NCBI GenBank assembly: GCA_021151695.1
Contig: JAGKWU010000024.1
Span: forward strand, 1-47,231
Origin: Cellvibrionaceae bacterium
GTDB lineage: Bacteria; Pseudomonadota; Gammaproteobacteria; Pseudomonadales; Cellvibrionaceae
DNA length: 47,231 nt
Reading direction: 5' to 3'
Both the position numbers and the translations under genes were made by a program. Below are positions 40,821 to 47,231 of this stretch, in pieces. How positions within the stretch are numbered: position 1 is the first letter of the stretch; the number at the start of each line of letters is the position of its first letter. The notes under the pieces were generated by a model. That model saw only the letters and a list, made by a program, of their open reading frames with translations, was not told the origin of the DNA and ran no database searches.

Positions 40821-41843
40821 TTAGATACTAACAGTAGAAAGCTTTGCTTCGATAACACCACGAGCTAGGTGATGCTGCCAATTAGGAACCTTACTCATAA
40901 CATACTGTGCTGTGTTTGGCAGCAACTGAGTAATAAACTCAGCATACGTAGAGTCAGAGTTAAGATTTAATACACGCTTGTAAATAGTTTCATTATCAAT
41001 GCTTTCAGCCGACACCATAATGTCTTCAATAATCATCAACCAGTAAGTCAGCAATGTATGATCGCAATGACCATACATATGACGGAACTCGACAGTACCT
41101 TGGGTTGAGATAGGCTTCAAGTTAAGGGCTGTGTACTTCTGCCAATGTGCTGCTTGTGACCATACCCGATGATAGTTACCGAGATGCAAACCAGCCTGAG
41201 TCCACGGACAGCAGAAGATATTATCACGACGTTCCTCGCCTACGATATCAAACATGATATCTTCCAGCAGGCTATAGATCAGCACAAGGCTCTTGATCTG
41301 CTGCTCACTGAAATGCAACACGTTTGCATGAACGTGGATACTCGTCCGATCTGAAAAGTTATCGGCGGTGATATTGAATTTTTCCCAGAACTTCTTGATG
41401 ATTACCAGCAAACCTTTAACTGTGTTGGGACGTGTTACTGCCTCAATACCGTTGTTACGTAGAGAACCATCTGTTGTGAAGTCCATACCAGGGAAGCCTA
41501 CCTCGCCATTGGAGTTAAACTTCTCAATCTCAAGCTCACAACCAACGATTACCTCACCAGCATGCTGCTCGATAATCTTTGTGATAGCGGCTGGAGGGCG
41601 TAGACCATACTGTGACTTGATATCAGGGTACTTACCACTAGGAGGAGCCTTAGGCATTGTCACTGGACGAGTACGCTCAACAGGCTCAAATCGGAAGTGA
41701 TTGACAAATGCATCCCCTTCTGCTAAACGAGCCATCTCTTCAATATTACGGTCAGCGGCTGCTGCCTGAATCCGTGCAACTTCGTCTAGTATAACAGTAG
41801 TGTTGCGGGTTACTGCCGCTGCGGGGTTGACTGTTCGTGTCAT
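40821..41843 (-). CDS. amidoligase (glutamine synthetase-like fold)
   Basis: 340 residues. GCELEIEKFN (101-110), DGSLRNNGIEAVTRP (125-139), SIHVHANVL (168-176) and QGTVEFRHMYGH (248-259) give the spaced Glu/His/Arg residues of the putative amidoligase family (PF12224-type). The fold is related to glutamine synthetase, and members form amide bonds with ATP. The first 90 residues are an Ala/Arg-rich extension. It probably uses ammonia from the adjacent glutaminases, or a peptide amine. Confidence 0.83.
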   Translation of the reverse strand: MTRTVNPAAAVTRNTTVILDEVARIQAAAADRNIEEMARLAEGDAFVNHFRFEPVERTRPVTMPKAPPSGKYPDIKSQYGLRPPAAITKIIEQHAGEVIVGCELEIEKFNSNGEVGFPGMDFTTDGSLRNNGIEAVTRPNTVKGLLVIIKKFWEKFNITADNFSDRTSIHVHANVLHFSEQQIKSLVLIYSLLEDIMFDIVGEERRDNIFCCPWTQAGLHLGNYHRVWSQAAHWQKYTALNLKPISTQGTVEFRHMYGHCDHTLLTYWLMIIEDIMVSAESIDNETIYKRVLNLNSDSTYAEFITQLLPNTAQYVMSKVPNWQHHLARGVIEAKLSTVSI

Positions 41844-42433
41844 GCTAATGCAACCTTGTAAGAAAGTTTACTGTCTCGCACCGCATCAACAACTTCTTGC
41901 ATAAAGAGAGGGCGGCTGACATTGATAACGTCACCAGTAATAGTGCCTGACGACAGATTAAACATATACAAAATATTACCAGAGATGGCAAACAAATCAC
42001 TCAACAGTACGTTATTGATCTCACCTACTGTTCCTTTGGTGACTTTTGAGGTTGTTCCAGACAGGATATCACTCATGATTTCTGGAGTGATTCCGGCAGG
42101 AGTAGCCCTTGAACCCCTGATACGACTGATAAGTGTGTTACTTTCAGAGACACCACGACTCCACTGCCGTGCAGGGCGACGGGCAATGTAGTACAATTCA
42201 CCACTTGCTCCGATAACCAATCTACGATTCAATGGAGCAAACTTGAACTTCACATCCTTATTAGCATAAGTGAAGTATTCCTCACCGCTAAGACCTGTGA
42301 ATGTTACGGCTGTGTCAGTAACACGAGACACATACACAGGGACTTCCTTATTGTTGGTAAGTACCCAACCGTAACAGCCCTGATATCGCTGCTGAAAATC
42401 ACGCCAATTATCTGATGTAAGAGAATCAAGCAT
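41840..42433 (-). CDS. unknown protein in the amidoligase cluster
   Basis: 197 residues: a beta-rich N-terminal half (VLTNNKEVPVYVSRV, TFTGLSGEEYF, FKFAPLNRRLVIGAS) suggests a small barrel. The C-terminal half is mixed with VLLSDLFAISGNILYMFNLSSG. It overlaps both amidoligase neighbours by a few bases and must be co-translated with them. It may be a substrate, carrier or accessory subunit. No family recognised. Confidence 0.6.
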   Translation of the reverse strand: MLDSLTSDNWRDFQQRYQGCYGWVLTNNKEVPVYVSRVTDTAVTFTGLSGEEYFTYANKDVKFKFAPLNRRLVIGASGELYYIARRPARQWSRGVSESNTLISRIRGSRATPAGITPEIMSDILSGTTSKVTKGTVGEINNVLLSDLFAISGNILYMFNLSSGTITGDVINVSRPLFMQEVVDAVRDSKLSYKVALA

Positions 42434-43217
42434 ACACTACCTCAAGATTAAAGTCATTAACCAACTGCTGTGCCAGAACTTTATCGTTGTTGTTAATACA
42501 ACTTGTAATTACGTCTTCATACTGTTTAAATGAGGCTCCAGCCTGTACTGCATCCAGTACTCGTTCAGTATTGTCGTATACCCAAGAGATCAAACGATCA
42601 TCAAAGATCCAGAAGTTACTCAATGTTCGGTATTCTGCACCATAGGACTTGAATCGGAAAGCTCCCGCCTTACCATAGAGTTGTTTGCGGAGTTCACCAC
42701 GATCCATAAGCACGCTAGGGACAGCAAGAAAAAGATCCATGCCACGCATCGCTTCCATGGCTTGATCCTTGGTTGCAAACTCATACCCAACATGTACGTG
42801 TCCGCCGCAAGAGCGTAGATTAGGATTATCAGACTTTGGCCGAGGATTTTTGTGTCCAGTCCAAGCATTGTAGTCTGGATCACATCCAAATACTTTTGCC
42901 ATTGGATTATCGAGTTCAGCATCAGGAAATACCTCAGCAGAAGAATTTACAATTTGTAAACCAAATGCATCCTTAACCACAGTGTCCAAGAAACCTCGTG
43001 CAGCTTTGATGCGATCAACAAACTGATTGCGAGTAGCAGCGGGAGGAATGTTGAACTCCATAGCTACGTTGTCCTCTTGCACAGCAAAGCCCTCGCCGAT
43101 AGGCAGTGGGCGTGGAGCTTCCTTGGTCCCTCCGATGGTGCCGATGATAGACCGTAACGCTCCCTGAGCGTCTGCAACAAATACTTCTGGATCACATCCA
43201 ATCATGAATTTAGGCAT
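42426..43217 (-). CDS. phiEco32-type COOH-NH2 ligase type 2 (amidoligase)
   Basis: 263 residues. CDPEVFV (8-14), VQEDNVAMEFN (46-56), SCGGHVHVGYE (136-146) and EYRTLSNFW (195-203) are the conserved residues of the phage COOH-NH2 ligase type 2 family (PF14395-type), a second glutamine-synthetase-fold amidoligase first noted in phiEco32. It probably condenses a carboxylate with an amine using ATP. Encoding two distinct amidoligases side by side implies successive ligations or two substrates. Confidence 0.87.
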   Translation of the reverse strand: MPKFMIGCDPEVFVADAQGALRSIIGTIGGTKEAPRPLPIGEGFAVQEDNVAMEFNIPPAATRNQFVDRIKAARGFLDTVVKDAFGLQIVNSSAEVFPDAELDNPMAKVFGCDPDYNAWTGHKNPRPKSDNPNLRSCGGHVHVGYEFATKDQAMEAMRGMDLFLAVPSVLMDRGELRKQLYGKAGAFRFKSYGAEYRTLSNFWIFDDRLISWVYDNTERVLDAVQAGASFKQYEDVITSCINNNDKVLAQQLVNDFNLEVVYA

Positions 43218-43602
43218 GCTTCACCTCGTAGATAAAAAAGTTAAGATAGTTACCAGTCATGTAATTTCTATTACAGAAATTTGGGGATTCGTACAATTTT
43301 ACAAGTTGTATATTGGTATGTTTGTTGATGTAATCAATATATTCAGGTAAGTTTGCATACAAACTGTGTTTATCCATATGTGTCGCAATGAAACAAACAC
43401 GTTTGTACTTTGCAAAGTAAGACCCGAGGGCATTCAGCACATATTTTTTCTGGACATTATGCGGCGCGTACTTACTGTCAACAATACGGATAACTTCTTT
43501 ATCCTTAATACTAACAATAAAGCTAGAAAGATACCCGATATGTCCGAAGAGAACCTCGTTAGGTTTTACTAGCAAAGCGTCTGTCTGGGAAGGAAGTTGC
43601 AT
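43210..43602 (-). CDS. unknown protein in the amidoligase cluster
   Basis: 130 residues from ATG 43602 (MQLPSQTDALL), with AGGA upstream; the frame is open 13 codons further, inside the previous gene. It looks like a small alpha/beta protein: HIGYLSSFIVSIKDKEVIRIVDSKY, a RVCFIATHMDKHSLY strand, and a C-terminal LNFFIYEV strand. A His-Met-Asp-Lys-His turn is notable. No family recognised. It overlaps COOH-NH2 ligase by eight bases. Confidence 0.58.
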   Translation of the reverse strand: MQLPSQTDALLVKPNEVLFGHIGYLSSFIVSIKDKEVIRIVDSKYAPHNVQKKYVLNALGSYFAKYKRVCFIATHMDKHSLYANLPEYIDYINKHTNIQLVKLYESPNFCNRNYMTGNYLNFFIYEVKHA

Positions 43603-43969
43603 AAGAATCCTGAACAAGAATAGAGATTTTAGACTGTACACCTAGGTACTCAGTGATATCAATGACTTCTACGTGGGCATCCAGTGTTACACCTGACACG
43701 TTGGTGTCAATTTTAACTGGTGGAATATGATCCTTTTCTGGATTGACAGCTCCCAATGCGAGATGAAATCCATAGTGATCTTTGTTAGCACCTGATTTTG
43801 CTTTGTAGGGATCTGTTGGTACTTGTTCGGGCCAATTACGACGTGATCCACAGCAACCACCCCACGTTGCACCATCTCCTACTTGTGTAATGGGTGCCCA
43901 GTAGTCAGCCGAAAAGTAACTCTTGACATACTCTAAGGCAAGTTTGTCATTAGGATCTACGTTAGCCAT
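43559..43969 (-). CDS. unknown protein in the amidoligase cluster
   Basis: 136 residues with ADYWAPITQVGDGATWGGCC near residue 21 (paired Cys, Gly-rich), a PVKIDTNVSGVTLDAHVEVI beta section and a polar tail. The Asp/Gly/Trp/Cys turn could bind metal or nucleotide, but nothing is established. It is co-transcribed with and overlaps the class I amidotransferase by eight bases. Confidence 0.55.
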   Translation of the reverse strand: MANVDPNDKLALEYVKSYFSADYWAPITQVGDGATWGGCCGSRRNWPEQVPTDPYKAKSGANKDHYGFHLALGAVNPEKDHIPPVKIDTNVSGVTLDAHVEVIDITEYLGVQSKISILVQDSYATSFPDRRFASKT

Positions 43970-44597
43970 TGAGGTATCCTTTCAAACGGTCTGCTAACCA
44001 TACATTGCATGCTTCTTCATGCGAGTGGAATTCAGGATGCCACTGGATAGCATGGCCTTTGATTTTCGGAAAGTAAATATACTCTGGTTCCAACTTGGTG
44101 GTCGGTTCGTGATAGACCCCATTGGCATCTTTGTACTCTGCACTTCGCTTATGCTCAGACCACATCAACAACTGATGCTCTGTGTCTTGAGGGTTCATCA
44201 TTTGATGGTGTAGTGAAGACACTTCAATTGTCTTACCATCAATAGTGATAGCGTTGTGCCGTCCACTAGCATGGTTGTCTACATGCTGATACAGTGTCCC
44301 ACCAGCAGCAGCACATAGCATCTGACCACCACGACACACACCGATGATTGGCATACCATACTTGATAGCTGCTCGCATTAGTCCCCATTCAATAACATCT
44401 CGTGGAGATGGTACTGCACCAACATGACTATGTGAATTCAATTGGTTATACAGAGTAGGGTGAATATCAGCCCCACCCCAGACAACCAAAGCATCAGCAC
44501 CTCGCAGTTGGTGTGGCTCTGAAGCAGCACCAGCATCAGTAAACCCCATATGGTTAAACGGTCTTACACCGTTGTAAATCGCGCTAACTAGTTTCAT
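43962..44597 (-). CDS. class I glutamine amidotransferase / gamma-glutamyl hydrolase-like
   Basis: 211 residues. The triad is visible: Cys88 in PIIGVCRGGQMLCAAAGG, His187 and Glu189 in AIQWHPEFH. Similar to PuuD/gamma-Glu-hydrolase proteins, it would hydrolyse glutamine or a gamma-glutamyl bond. A decreased or reversed role (removing a gamma-Glu group added by the ATP-grasp enzyme) is as possible as ammonia supply. It is the first enzyme of the amidation cluster in transcription order. Confidence 0.88.
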   Translation of the reverse strand: MKLVSAIYNGVRPFNHMGFTDAGAASEPHQLRGADALVVWGGADIHPTLYNQLNSHSHVGAVPSPRDVIEWGLMRAAIKYGMPIIGVCRGGQMLCAAAGGTLYQHVDNHASGRHNAITIDGKTIEVSSLHHQMMNPQDTEHQLLMWSEHKRSAEYKDANGVYHEPTTKLEPEYIYFPKIKGHAIQWHPEFHSHEEACNVWLADRLKGYLNG

Positions 44598-44905
44598 GTT
44601 GGTAGTGCTCCTTTGTCATTTACCAATGTGATTGTTGGAGGGGTAGTCTTACATTGAGCAAGACCCTCAAGTTTATACCAGCGTACAGAGGCTCCAGCCT
44701 TTCGGGTTGCAATTGATTCTGCCAATGCTTGTGCTCGTTCAGGAGTATCAACCAGACACCAGGCTACTCCAGTCTGGTCATTATAGAAGTCTTCAATATC
44801 GTAATCTACTTCAGTGCGAGGGACTTCTACAGTAAACTCACGGTTTTTCACCGCACAAGTTAGTTGATGCGTCTTAGCATGTGCTACAACAATATAGTTG
44901 TTCAT
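44594..44905 (-). CDS. unknown small protein
   Basis: 103 residues, alpha/beta: YIVVAHAKTHQLTCAVK, a PERAQALAESIATRKAGAS helix and RWYKLEGL. The pattern suggests a small ferredoxin-like fold, without catalytic motif. It overlaps the amidotransferase start and the gene above by four bases each, marking translational coupling. Confidence 0.55.
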   Translation of the reverse strand: MNNYIVVAHAKTHQLTCAVKNREFTVEVPRTEVDYDIEDFYNDQTGVAWCLVDTPERAQALAESIATRKAGASVRWYKLEGLAQCKTTPPTITLVNDKGALPT

Positions 44906-45198
44906 AGTACAATAAGATCCTTAATGTTATAGAAGTATTCTTCGTAGTCATCATACGCCATGACTAGAATGTTCAATGGCCGGAAGCCATTCCACTCCAG
45001 CACATTATCGTATTCATCGATGACTTCTACAACTTGTCCGTATTCCTTGTTACCGAGTTCAACAACGTCACCAGCTTTACAAGTTGTAATGTCCAAGTCT
45101 TGTCGAAGGGCTTTACGTCTTCGATACTCAGACTTCTTGTTAATCTTGTGGTTATTGTAGACCGGAGGTTTTACGACTGTTATGGTATGCGTTAACAA
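44902..45198 (-). CDS. unknown small protein, KOW/SH3-like centre
   Basis: 98 residues starting at TTG 45198, supported by AAAGGTG seven bases upstream and the lack of a nearby ATG. A basic N-terminal third (NKKSEYRRRKALRQD) precedes CKAGDVVELGNKEYGQVVEV, a small-barrel pattern, and an acidic C-terminus. It might bind nucleic acid. It overlaps the previous gene by 47 bases. Confidence 0.5.
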   Translation of the reverse strand: MLTHTITVVKPPVYNNHKINKKSEYRRRKALRQDLDITTCKAGDVVELGNKEYGQVVEVIDEYDNVLEWNGFRPLNILVMAYDDYEEYFYNIKDLIVL

Positions 45199-45589
45199 GT
45201 TGTTTCACCTTTTCTGGAATTGCATCTTTTGGAACAGTCTCGTAATGAGTTGGATTGATCCAGTACCCAGGATGACTATTACTCAACGGACGAATGAAGA
45301 TACATTCTGGTTTACCACCTACATAACTAACCATACCATGCATTTCCTGAATATCCGATACGATAAAGTAGCGAGCTTCAGGAACATCATAGTTGTCCCG
45401 ACGGGTACACTTATCCCAAGTACCAAGAACAACATCACCAACTTTAATAGTGATTGTCTTAAGGTAGTTAGCATACTCCAGTTTATCCATCTTCCCATTC
45501 GGATAAGGCCAATTAGAATTGGGCTGTCGAAAAGAAGAATGAGTCTGTTGTACTACAGGGACTTCCTTTTTAATCTCATGGGTAATCAT
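45152..45589 (-). CDS. unknown protein
   Basis: 145 residues. IKVGDVVLGTWDKC looks like a small beta-barrel module like that in its neighbour, followed by ARYFIVSDIQEMHGMVSY and a Pro/Asn-rich region. No family recognised. It overlaps both neighbours, so it is translated as part of the same block. Similarity to the 98-residue protein (both V-G-D-V-V turns) may reflect a shared fold only. Confidence 0.5.
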   Translation of the reverse strand: MITHEIKKEVPVVQQTHSSFRQPNSNWPYPNGKMDKLEYANYLKTITIKVGDVVLGTWDKCTRRDNYDVPEARYFIVSDIQEMHGMVSYVGGKPECIFIRPLSNSHPGYWINPTHYETVPKDAIPEKVKQLVNAYHNSRKTSGLQ

Positions 45590-45921
45590 GCTTTAAACCG
45601 TGCGCCAGCATCCAAGTACCACTTAGTCAGTGTGTTACCTGAGTTAGGATTAACCATAGTGCGACCCAATTTCTTGAATCCTGCTGCTTTGTATACTTTT
45701 TCCAGATATTCTCCAGTACGTCCCTGCACAGTAGTAGCAATGTACATGACATAGTTATTGGGCCCAGGATCTCCAAGGCCATCCAAGACTTTCCATCTTT
45801 GGATTGTTTCCCGAACTTGTTTGGCATCTGCTAAAGGATCATCAAATCTCTTGACATATTCTTTGATATTACCTATACCACAGCAGTGGGGTAGCGGGTC
45901 CACGTCAATTTCGAAATTCAT
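45586..45921 (-). CDS. unknown protein, possible acetyltransferase-like C-terminus
   Basis: 111 residues. DPLPHCCGIGNIKEYVKRF starts the chain, with a Cys-Cys pair. The end, YLEKVYKAAGFKKLGRTMVN then SGNTLTKWYLD, resembles the last strands of GNAT folds (helix, GF turn, two strands). Acetyltransferase-like proteins do join amidoligase operons in phiEco32-type clusters, but the acetyl-CoA loop is not visible, so this is tentative. Confidence 0.45.
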   Translation of the reverse strand: MNFEIDVDPLPHCCGIGNIKEYVKRFDDPLADAKQVRETIQRWKVLDGLGDPGPNNYVMYIATTVQGRTGEYLEKVYKAAGFKKLGRTMVNPNSGNTLTKWYLDAGARFKA

Positions 45922-45935
45922 ATTACAACCTTGTA

Positions 45936-46223
45936 TTAAGCTAGCAATTGACGGACGTATGCTTCAGCAGCACGCATTGTTGTGATATCGTCAGGAAGAC
46001 TCAGTTGGGTCTTCTTTTCAAATGCACGACCTGCTGCCAATGTACGACCAGTGGACTTACAGTAATTGTCCTTTACAGAACACTTGGCAATACCGGCTTT
46101 GAAGCCATTGTCAGGATCACCGACGATAGCAACAGTAGCACCACCTTTGCAGGAGATACGCTCAGATAGAACACCCAAAGACAAGACTTGCTTGGCACGA
46201 ACATGAACGAAGTATGGACGCAT
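45936..46223 (-). CDS. unknown small protein
   Basis: 95 residues from ATG 46223; the frame is open further upstream, but that extension runs through other small genes. KQVLSLGVLSERISCKGGATVAIVGDPDNG gives a compact beta start; the C-terminus is helical (TTMRAAEAYVRQLL). Three Cys residues. No family recognised. Confidence 0.5.
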   Translation of the reverse strand: MRPYFVHVRAKQVLSLGVLSERISCKGGATVAIVGDPDNGFKAGIAKCSVKDNYCKSTGRTLAAGRAFEKKTQLSLPDDITTMRAAEAYVRQLLA

Positions 46224-46234
46224 GATGATAGACC

Positions 46235-46339
46235 TTATTGAACAAAGATTACTTGAGTGGCAAAGCCGTAAACACAGAGTGCTGCTAGGATAAATACTAA
46301 TGTCGCCATTGCCCCTAGCCAAATATAAAGTAACTTCAT
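46235..46339 (-). CDS. 34-residue single-pass membrane protein
   Basis: ATG 46339 opens a 34-codon frame: MKLLYIWLGAMATLVFILAA and a short C-terminal part ending FVQ. Nearly the whole chain is one hydrophobic helix. It lies immediately after the lipoprotein gene (three bases between) and is too short for usual gene finders. A role in membrane or lysis functions is possible. Confidence 0.6.
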   Translation of the reverse strand: MKLLYIWLGAMATLVFILAALCVYGFATQVIFVQ

Positions 46340-46341
46340 AC

Positions 46342-46770
46342 TTAACGGCGACGTGTGGAAGAAGTGCTAAAACTACTACGAGTTGGTGTATACGATGGAC
46401 GAATACTTGGTGTTGGTCGGTAGTTATTGTAGCTTGGTGTCGGTGGACGTTGAACAACTACTGTCTTATTGACAATAGTACGATTGACTACTGTGTGAGA
46501 TACAGGAGCAGACTGAACGCCACCCCCGCTACTACTCCGCCCAAGCATATAACCGATACCGCCACCGATAAGGCCATCACGGATAGTATGGTCCTCCTGC
46601 TGCGGCGCCTGCTGATAGATAACCTGTGGTTGATACGCTGGAGGAACACTGGCCGCCCCGGCTGGTGGTTGTGCATATTGAATTGCCTGTGGTTGTGGTT
46701 GTTGCTCTTCGGTACATGCTGCCAGCATTGCCAACATCGATGTAATACAAATTGTAATTAGCTTATTCAT
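46342..46770 (-). CDS. phage lipoprotein, Pro/Gln-rich with glycine zipper
   Basis: 142 residues from ATG 46770 (AAGGA upstream). A lipoprotein signal is clear: MNKLITICITSMLAMLAAC, with lipobox L-A-A-C at about residues 16-19. A Pro/Gln/Tyr-rich linker is followed by a glycine-zipper segment DGLIGGGIGYMLGRSSSGGG that could insert in or cross a membrane, and a Thr/Val/Arg/Ser-rich end. It may act at the outer membrane in lysis (o-spanin-like), superinfection exclusion or envelope anchoring. It overlaps the gene upstream by eight bases. Confidence 0.75.
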   Translation of the reverse strand: MNKLITICITSMLAMLAACTEEQQPQPQAIQYAQPPAGAASVPPAYQPQVIYQQAPQQEDHTIRDGLIGGGIGYMLGRSSSGGGVQSAPVSHTVVNRTIVNKTVVVQRPPTPSYNNYRPTPSIRPSYTPTRSSFSTSSTRRR

Positions 46771-46990
46771 TACAAATCCTTTTATGTAGTTCCTGTTTGT
46801 TACTGTTTCCAAACCACCACTGTGCTAACTGCTCGTCAGTAGCAGGTTTGTTTACAACCTTGTAAATCGGCTCTTGGTGAACGTAGTAGTACGTGGATAT
46901 ACCTATCCCTACGATCACCCAAACAAATGCAACACCGATTGATTTAAGGGCATTGCTGAGGAATGCCAGAGGTGTCATCCGTTTGTTCAT
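46763..46990 (-). CDS. single-pass membrane protein
   Basis: 75 residues from ATG 46990 (MNKRMTPLAFLS). One strong transmembrane helix (IGVAFVWVIVGIGISTYYYV, about residues 17-36) is followed by a polar C-terminal domain with QLAQWWFGN. Its overlap with the lipoprotein gene resembles i-spanin/o-spanin pairing, but it lacks the long periplasmic coiled coil, so that is not claimed. Function unknown. Confidence 0.6.
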   Translation of the reverse strand: MNKRMTPLAFLSNALKSIGVAFVWVIVGIGISTYYYVHQEPIYKVVNKPATDEQLAQWWFGNSNKQELHKRICNE

Positions 46991-47147
46991 CCTTTGGTTG
47001 ATCCAATTGCTGTAGTTTATATGACAACCTTTCCGCCCAAAGGGCATAGTAAGTCTGGTTATTAGGTCCTATAACCTCCCAAGCGGATCTTGTTATATGG
47101 TCATTGGCAGTTTCATATAACATTTTACCAGTAACACGAGTAATCAT
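46944..47147 (-). CDS. small unknown protein
   Basis: 67 residues from ATG 47147 (MITRVTGKMLYETAN), overlapping the stop above as ATGA. Mixed sequence with WEVIGPNNQTYYALWAERL and a polar Asp/Gln end. No family recognised. It overlaps the membrane protein start by 47 bases. Confidence 0.5.
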   Translation of the reverse strand: MITRVTGKMLYETANDHITRSAWEVIGPNNQTYYALWAERLSYKLQQLDQPKDEQTDDTSGIPQQCP

Positions 47148-47231
47148 GCTGTCACCCACATAGGTAAATCAGGGCTAATGGTTTGTCCAACAATCTTGCG
47201 TTGTTCGTCACGAATGTAGCAGCTACCAACT
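47144..47231 (-). CDS. 3' end of a gene entering from the right edge
   Basis: The last 28 residues of a leftward gene are present (VGSCYIRDEQRKIVGQTISP, then DLPMWVTA), ending at TGA 47144-47146, which overlaps the next start. The start lies beyond the window. It shows that the leftward operon continues to the right. No family can be assigned. Confidence 0.6.
   Translation of the reverse strand, partial: VGSCYIRDEQRKIVGQTISPDLPMWVTA

Noticed and set aside
46300..46761. 153-codon rightward frame opposite the lipoprotein
   Set aside because: The leftward strand has a clear lipoprotein signal and RBS; the rightward frame is Trp/Arg/Thr/Cys-rich shadow.
46342..46990. Spanin pair
   Set aside because: Gene overlap and lipoprotein are suggestive, but the membrane partner lacks a periplasmic coiled coil and the pair is far from the lysozyme.
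1..47231. tRNA genes, CRISPR arrays, integrase or IS elements
   Set aside because: No cloverleaf, spaced repeat array, recombinase motif or terminal inverted repeat was recognised; coding is dense on both strands outside the first 436 bases.

Overview
The window is part of the genome of a tailed double-stranded DNA bacteriophage with short-tail (podovirus-type) architecture, infecting a Gram-negative, probably pseudomonadotal, host. Evidence: a head-assembly order of small terminase, large terminase, portal, GroES-like protein, scaffold and major capsid; P22-like head-tail adaptor and tail-hub-like proteins with no tape measure or contractile sheath; three large ejection-type proteins; a T4-type lysozyme; and sigma70-consensus promoters. 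No phage RNA polymerase, integrase, tRNA or CRISPR array was seen. Most of the sequence is AT-rich. Both ends cut through reading frames, so this is not a complete genome.

Layout. Bases 1-436 are a poorly coding left edge. Bases 437-946 carry a leftward HNH endonuclease driven by a perfect sigma70 consensus promoter that overlaps the rightward promoter of the structural operon. Bases 1054-24533 are the rightward virion operon: packaging, portal, a small protein with a non-canonical start, GroES-like cofactor, scaffold, capsid, a terminator, three small beta-rich proteins, a tailspike whose centre has a foreign base composition, fibre proteins, adaptor, tail hub, ejection proteins and lysozyme, closed by a strong hairpin terminator at 24535-24561. 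From there to the right edge every gene is leftward.

In transcription order, the right to left leftward genes are: small unknown and membrane or lipoprotein genes (47231-45936); a protein/peptide amidation-type cluster (about 44600-38777) with a class I and a class II glutamine amidotransferase, two different glutamine-synthetase-fold amidoligases and an ATP-grasp ligase; zinc-binding small proteins, T7-type primase and ThyX; DnaB-type helicase; a GC-rich inserted island with a frameshifted oxygenase-like gene; a family A DNA polymerase split into two genes by an unrelated ORF; SSB, MazG-like protein, FEN-type exonuclease, PD-(D/E)XK nuclease and metallophosphoesterase; two nucleotide phosphohydrolases; class I ribonucleotide reductase; and an HslV/proteasome-like Ntn peptidase.

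Together the leftward genes form a nearly self-sufficient replication and dNTP supply module (RNR, ThyX, MazG, phosphohydrolases, primase, helicase, polymerase, SSB, nucleases) plus an amidoligase system resembling the one predicted for phiEco32-type phages. The strongest candidates for new biology are the five-enzyme amidation cluster with its unknown partners, the split polymerase, the phage HslV-like peptidase, and the portal-adjacent small gene with an ATC start or programmed frameshift.
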